From positions 5,617 to 69,616 of the forward strand of contig JBNKKR010000017.1 of the NCBI GenBank assembly GCA_050291935.1: DNA of 64,000 nucleotides, in the 5' to 3' direction. Under the pieces are notes generated by a model. The model searched no databases and was not told the origin of the DNA. It saw nothing but the letters and a program-made list of their open reading frames with translations. The translations under genes were made by a program, and so were the position numbers. Source of the DNA: Desulfocapsa sp050291935 (lineage in GTDB: Bacteria; Desulfobacterota; Desulfobulbia; Desulfobulbales; Desulfocapsaceae). Numbering within the stretch: position 1 is the stretch's first letter; each line of letters starts with the position of its first letter. Of the stretch, positions 60,008 through 64,000 are shown piece by piece.

Positions 60008-60937
60008 CTACGATGAAGTCTCAAGAAGTGCCGGCTCAAAACTCACCCGTTCTTCCTTACCGCTCATCTCTTCAAAAGTGGAAAAACCTTGGTTTTGCAA
60101 AAAGGTCACGACCTCCTGCACCAAACGCTCTGGTGCAGAGGCACCTGCAGTAATACAAACAGTTGCAACATTTCTTAACCAACGCATATCTATATCCCGG
60201 GCATCATCTATCAAATATCCTTCCATTCCGGCTCGTTTGCCAACTTCACAAAGTCGGTTAGAATTTGAGCTGTTTTTCGAACCGACAACCAACAAGACAT
60301 CACAATTTTCACCAAGTTCCTGCATTGCGCGTTGTCGATTTAAAGTTGCATAACAGATATTGGATTTTGGTCCCCTAATTCCTGGAAAACGGGTTTCGAG
60401 AATGTCACGAATGGAGGCAATATCATCTTGACTAAGCGTTGTCTGAGTAACATAGGCCACCCGTGAAGAATCACGGACTTGCACCTCCTTTGCCTCTTTT
60501 TCGCTGGCAATAACAAAAACATTGCCGCCTGCGCGTCCTGCAGTCCCTTCAACTTCAGGATGTCCATGATGGCCAATTATTAAAACATCAAAATCATCGC
60601 CATTATACTTTTCCACCATCTTATGGACAGAACTCACAAGGGGGCAGGTTGCATTAATTGTTTTCAGCCCTAATGCACTTGCCCGCATCTCGGTGGCAAT
60701 GGAAACACCATGGGCAGAAAAGATACATATAGCACCCCTTGGCACATCCACAAGATCGCTGACAAAGGTAACGCCCATCCGTTCAAGTTCCTGAACAACA
60801 TGTCTATTATGGACAATTTCATGCAGGACATAGATGGAAGGGCCATATTTTTTTACCGCCAGCATAACAGTTGTAATGGCACGCTCGACCCCTGCACAGA
60901 AGCCTCGAGGATTTGCTAACACTATTTTTTTCTTCAT
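60008..60937 (-). CDS. ispH: 4-hydroxy-3-methylbut-2-enyl diphosphate reductase
   Basis: Last enzyme of the MEP isoprenoid pathway, an Fe-S enzyme producing IPP and DMAPP. The 309-residue product has the three cluster cysteines in R-G-F-C-A-G-V (Cys12), N-A-T-C-P-L-V and N-I-C-Y-A-T-x-N-R-Q, plus the H-E-I-V-H-N-R-H-V and I-F-S-A-H-G-V motifs and the E-V-E-G-T substrate motif. The start at 60937 is set by AGAGAG just upstream and by the family N-terminus K-K-I-V-L-A-N-P-R-G; the frame is open further upstream. First gene of the ispH-waaA-membrane protein unit. Confidence 0.96.
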   Translation of the reverse strand: MKKKIVLANPRGFCAGVERAITTVMLAVKKYGPSIYVLHEIVHNRHVVQELERMGVTFVSDLVDVPRGAICIFSAHGVSIATEMRASALGLKTINATCPLVSSVHKMVEKYNGDDFDVLIIGHHGHPEVEGTAGRAGGNVFVIASEKEAKEVQVRDSSRVAYVTQTTLSQDDIASIRDILETRFPGIRGPKSNICYATLNRQRAMQELGENCDVLLVVGSKNSSNSNRLCEVGKRAGMEGYLIDDARDIDMRWLRNVATVCITAGASAPERLVQEVVTFLQNQGFSTFEEMSGKEERVSFEPALLETSS

Positions 60938-61100
60938 ACTCTCTCTTTTACAATGGTACATTGAAAAAACCACCTTCTCTTTACCGTTTTTATGTCACTT
61001 TTGGAAGAGGATTTACAAAAAGAAAAAGTATGGTATACAGTTTTTGCATCAGTACCTCTATAAAACTATCCAACTCAGCTCATAACAACACCATACCCTT

Positions 61101-63386
61101 GTGAACCGCATTTCCACTCTCATCTCCACAGTCGTTATCCGCCACCGTTTGCTTGTGGTTATAATTTCTCTTCTTCTCTCAATGCTCGCTGCAAGTGGTG
61201 TTCGATTTCTTACATTTTCCAACGATTCAAGGATGTTTTTTTCAAAACAAAATCCACAACTGCAAGCCTTGGAACACCTTGAGAAAACCTATACCAAAGT
61301 GGAAAATGTACTGTATATAATAGTTCCTAAGTTGGGAAATATCTTTGAGAAAAAATCCCTTGAAGCAATTGAATTTCTTACCGATGAAGCATGGAAACTC
61401 CCTTATTCCAGCCGCGTCGATTCCATTACGAATTACCAATACACCACGGTTATGGGCGACGATTTAGTCGTTGCCAATATTATCCAAAATGTCAGTGAAA
61501 AAAATGATGCGGAAATTGATGCAATCCGTAAAATTGCCACCACAGACCCCATGCTCCACAACAGTTTACTGGATGAAAAAGCAAGCATCACCAGCATCAA
61601 TGTAAATATCATTAAACCTGATGACGGGAGCTATGATATCCACAAAATAAGTAGGGCTGCCACCGAGTTAAAACTGCTTGTCAAAGAGAAATATCCCTTT
61701 CTTGACGTGTATATCACCGGTGGAGTTATGATAGAAGTGGCCTTTGAAGAGGCACCCAGAAGGGATATGCTTCGCCTTGTACCGGTAATGTTTTTCCTGC
61801 TGTTCTTTCTTATTTTTCTTTCCCTGCGTTCCCTATGGGCAACCTTTGCCACCGCAGCAGTTATCATCCTCTCAACCATCACCGGCCTTGGCCTTGCAGG
61901 TTGGATAGGAATAATCTTAACCCCTGCTTCGGCAAACGCTCCCGTTATCATCCTCACCCTCGCCGTTGCCGATTCCATCCATATTTTGGTATCTATTTTT
62001 TTTCATTTACGAAAAGGGGAAACAAAACATATCGCCATAGCCAACTCCATTTTGAGCAACTTTCAGCCGGTGCTTATCACCAGCGTTTCAACGGCCATTG
62101 GTTTTCTGACCATGAATTTTTCCGACGCCCCCCCTTTTTGCGATCTTGGAAATATTGTGGCCATGGGAGTGATTGCCGCTTTTTTTCTCTCAGTCCTTTT
62201 TTTACCATCACTTGTGGCCCTTCTCCCCCTTGCACCTCCCCAACATCAAAAGCAACAAAACAACCCACTATTTTCTCATTTGGCAGAATGTATCATCAAC
62301 CGTCGCCTCCCCACCTTAGTAACAACTATTCTGCTTATTATTGCCACCAGTTGTGGAATTTTCAAGATCCATCTGAATGATGAATTCACAAAATATTTTG
62401 ATCACAGTTATGAATTTCGCGTAGCCTCAGATATGGCGGCTGAGCATCTTGCAGGACTTGAAATCATAGACTGGGACCTTGATTCAGGAGAAGAAAGTGG
62501 GATTTTTGACCCGAACTACCTAAAAACAGTTGACGATTTTGTAAGCTGGTTCCGTATTCAACCGGAAGTAAGACATGTCTATTCTGTCACTGATATCATA
62601 AAACGGCTGAACCAAAATATGCATAATAATGAGCCCTCCTTTTATACCATCCCCACGCATCGTGAGCTTGCCGCGCAATATCTGTTGTTATATGAAATGA
62701 ATCTTCCCTTTGGTCTGGATCTTAACCACCGAATCAATGTGGATAAATCATCCACTCGCATAACTGTCTCAACACCAAATATTGGAACTGCAGGCGTATT
62801 ATCCCTGGAACGACGTGGTCGCGATTGGCTCAAAGAGCACGCTCCCAGGATGCATACATACGGCTCCGGGCTTTCTATTATTTTTTCCTTTATTTCAGAA
62901 CGTAATATTCGTTATATGCTCAAAGGTTCTGTCATCGCACTTCTTTTGATTTCACTAATGATGATCGTGGCCCTTGGAAATGTACAACTCGGTCTTCTCT
63001 CCCTTATTCCAAATCTTACCCCAGCAATAATGGCCTTTGGCGTGTGGGGGATGACAGTTGGGCAAGTCGGTCTTGCGGTCTCGGTGATGATTGCCATGAC
63101 CCTTGGCATTGTGGTGGATGATACCGTTCATTTTCTTGCAAAATACCAACGAGCAAGAATAGAGTATGGTATGATCCCGGAAGACGCTATTCGATATGCC
63201 TTTACCAGTGTAGGACCAGCACTTTTAGTAACAACCGTAACCCTGGTGGGTGGGTTTACAGTGCTTGGTTTTTCCGGTTTTCAAATTAATTGCCATATGG
63301 GAGCAATGACTGCAATCACCATTATCTTCGCACTCCTTCTCGACTTTTTTCTGTTACCTGCACTTCTTTTAACATGTAGGAGCTAA
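61101..63386 (+). CDS. RND/MMPL-family exporter
   Basis: A 761-residue inner-membrane protein of the MMPL/HpnN-like RND family. TM1 (about 17-35) is followed by a periplasmic loop (to about 220), five helices (to about 380), a second loop (about 410-605), and five more helices. Conserved strings F-x-x-D-S-R-M-F-F-S-K near 40, V-A-D-S-I-H-I-L-V-S at about 290 and I-V-V-D-D-T-V-H-F-L-A-K-Y at about 670 carry the acidic residues of the family. The start is a GTG without a strong ribosome-binding site. It is followed immediately by a LolA-like protein, a pairing found in lipid or hopanoid export loci. Confidence 0.88.
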   Translation: MNRISTLISTVVIRHRLLVVIISLLLSMLAASGVRFLTFSNDSRMFFSKQNPQLQALEHLEKTYTKVENVLYIIVPKLGNIFEKKSLEAIEFLTDEAWKLPYSSRVDSITNYQYTTVMGDDLVVANIIQNVSEKNDAEIDAIRKIATTDPMLHNSLLDEKASITSINVNIIKPDDGSYDIHKISRAATELKLLVKEKYPFLDVYITGGVMIEVAFEEAPRRDMLRLVPVMFFLLFFLIFLSLRSLWATFATAAVIILSTITGLGLAGWIGIILTPASANAPVIILTLAVADSIHILVSIFFHLRKGETKHIAIANSILSNFQPVLITSVSTAIGFLTMNFSDAPPFCDLGNIVAMGVIAAFFLSVLFLPSLVALLPLAPPQHQKQQNNPLFSHLAECIINRRLPTLVTTILLIIATSCGIFKIHLNDEFTKYFDHSYEFRVASDMAAEHLAGLEIIDWDLDSGEESGIFDPNYLKTVDDFVSWFRIQPEVRHVYSVTDIIKRLNQNMHNNEPSFYTIPTHRELAAQYLLLYEMNLPFGLDLNHRINVDKSSTRITVSTPNIGTAGVLSLERRGRDWLKEHAPRMHTYGSGLSIIFSFISERNIRYMLKGSVIALLLISLMMIVALGNVQLGLLSLIPNLTPAIMAFGVWGMTVGQVGLAVSVMIAMTLGIVVDDTVHFLAKYQRARIEYGMIPEDAIRYAFTSVGPALLVTTVTLVGGFTVLGFSGFQINCHMGAMTAITIIFALLLDFFLLPALLLTCRS

Positions 63387-63388
63387 CA

Positions 63389-64000
63389 ATGATATTGCCC
63401 CAAATCTTCAAATTGCCTTTGATCTTTTTTTGCGCTGTAATGTTGCTTGTTGTATGCCACCAAGCCCATGGTGAAAGCAGTGAGGAAAAAGGTCTTATAA
63501 TCGCTCGTAAGGCGGCCCTTCAAGACGAAGGCTTTGGTGATTACACATCTGATATGACGATGATTTTACGTAACAAACAGGGAAAAGAATCCATTCGTCA
63601 GATACGAAGCAAAACCCTTGAAGTAAAAGGAGATGGCGACAAAAACCTCTCCATTTTTGATACACCTCGCGATGTGAGGGGAACTGTTTTCTTAAGTTAT
63701 TCTCACAAAACTGGTGATGACGAACAATGGCTCTACCTTCCAGCTCTAAAGAGGGTAAAACGTATCGCATCGAGAAATAAATCCGGTTCTTTTATGGGAA
63801 GCGAATTTTCCTATGAAGATATCACCAGTCAAGAAGTGGAAAAGTATTACTATAAGTTTCTACGCATGGAACAATACAACTTAAACACCTGTTTTGTTGT
63901 GGAATCATACCCAGTGGATACAAAAAATTCAGGCTATATCAAGCGCATCTCGTGGATTGACAAAGATGCGTATAGAACACACAAAGTTCAATATGTTGAT
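63389..64000 (+). CDS. Outer membrane lipoprotein-sorting protein (LolA-like), 3' end missing
   Basis: 204 codons from an ATG at 63389 to the right edge, with GGAG 6 nt upstream in the end of the exporter gene. It has a signal peptide (about 1-27), then the LolA-like 'outer membrane lipoprotein-sorting protein' pattern: D-Y-T-S-D-M-T-M-I-L-R-N near 50, K-S-L-x-I-F-D-T-P-R-D-V-R-G-T near 85-105, D-D-E-Q-W-L-Y-L-P-A-L-K-R-V-K-R-I at about 113-130, and G-S-F-M-G-S-E-F-S-Y-E-D at about 136-147. Beta-rich periplasmic carrier, probably working with the adjacent RND protein to move a lipid or lipoprotein. The C-terminus lies beyond the window. Confidence 0.85.
   Translation, partial: MILPQIFKLPLIFFCAVMLLVVCHQAHGESSEEKGLIIARKAALQDEGFGDYTSDMTMILRNKQGKESIRQIRSKTLEVKGDGDKNLSIFDTPRDVRGTVFLSYSHKTGDDEQWLYLPALKRVKRIASRNKSGSFMGSEFSYEDITSQEVEKYYYKFLRMEQYNLNTCFVVESYPVDTKNSGYIKRISWIDKDAYRTHKVQYVD

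Noticed and set aside
1..64000. CRISPR arrays, tRNA or rRNA genes, prophage modules
   Set aside because: No regularly spaced repeats, no recognisable tRNA clover-leaf or rRNA stretch, and no phage structural genes were found by reading.

Overview
The window looks like a chromosomal segment of an anaerobic, respiratory Gram-negative bacterium, most likely a member of the Desulfobacterota and probably Desulfobulbales-like. This is inferred from gene content, not from a marker gene. The indicators are a LutAB/LutC plus GlcD/GlcF lactate-oxidation operon as in sulfate reducers, a B-type fumarate reductase/succinate dehydrogenase (CAB order), an octaheme c cytochrome of the tetrathionate-reductase type, LL-diaminopimelate aminotransferase (DapL), and outer-membrane biogenesis genes (MlaA/MlaC, WaaA, a LolA-like protein). 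No rRNA, tRNA, CRISPR array, integrase or complete insertion sequence was seen.

Layout. 1-0.3 kb: start of a DUF177/YceD protein running off the left edge. 0.4-4.1 kb (minus): mlaC-mlaA and the inner-membrane permeases yejE-yejB. 4.3-7.8 kb: RNase D, convergent with a U32 peptidase-family protein. 8.2-9.7 kb: octaheme cytochrome with a good terminator. 9.8-12.7 kb (minus): YkgJ protein, FIST-like protein, and a zinc-ribbon protein related to ISL3 transposase N-termini with two tandem repeats. 13.2-21.5 kb (plus): heme-containing fatty-acid cis/trans isomerase, glycogen phosphorylase, then 6-phosphogluconolactonase, Edd and Eda, a glycogen-to-Entner-Doudoroff block. 21.5-24.1 kb (minus): chemoreceptor and a secreted Cache protein.

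24.4-37.6 kb (minus) is a lactate utilisation locus. The order of transcription is hybrid histidine kinase, sigma54 activator, then from a near-consensus sigma54 promoter dctP-dctQ-dctM (TRAP transporter), glcD-glcF (2-hydroxyacid dehydrogenase) and lutC-lutAB (L-lactate oxidation). The sensor, activator, enhancer-like palindrome and -24/-12 promoter make a self-contained regulatory circuit. A 147-bp palindromic MITE-like element lies inside the operon between glcF and lutC, and a 16-bp stem hairpin lies between dctP and dctQ.

38-44.1 kb (minus) holds signalling genes: STAS protein, NarL-type regulator, then OmpR-type regulator, LysM/FecR protein and CHASE2 histidine kinase. 44.4-48.2 kb: DSP-like phosphatase, a YcxB-like gene flanked by attC-like palindromes (possible solitary integron cassette), DUF445 protein and phosphoglycolate phosphatase. 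48.4-51.8 kb: frdCAB. 52-58 kb: hypothetical, geranylgeranyl-reductase-like flavoprotein, tiny diheme cytochrome, PepN, DapL. 58-61 kb (minus): ispH-waaA-membrane protein. 61-64 kb (plus): RND/MMPL exporter and a LolA-like outer-membrane lipoprotein-sorting protein cut by the right edge.

The most unusual observation is a roughly 40-bp repeat present once between genes (about 37.8 kb) and once in frame inside waaA (about 59.06 kb), differing mostly by transitions. It looks like a small palindromic element that has inserted into a protein-coding gene and remained open.
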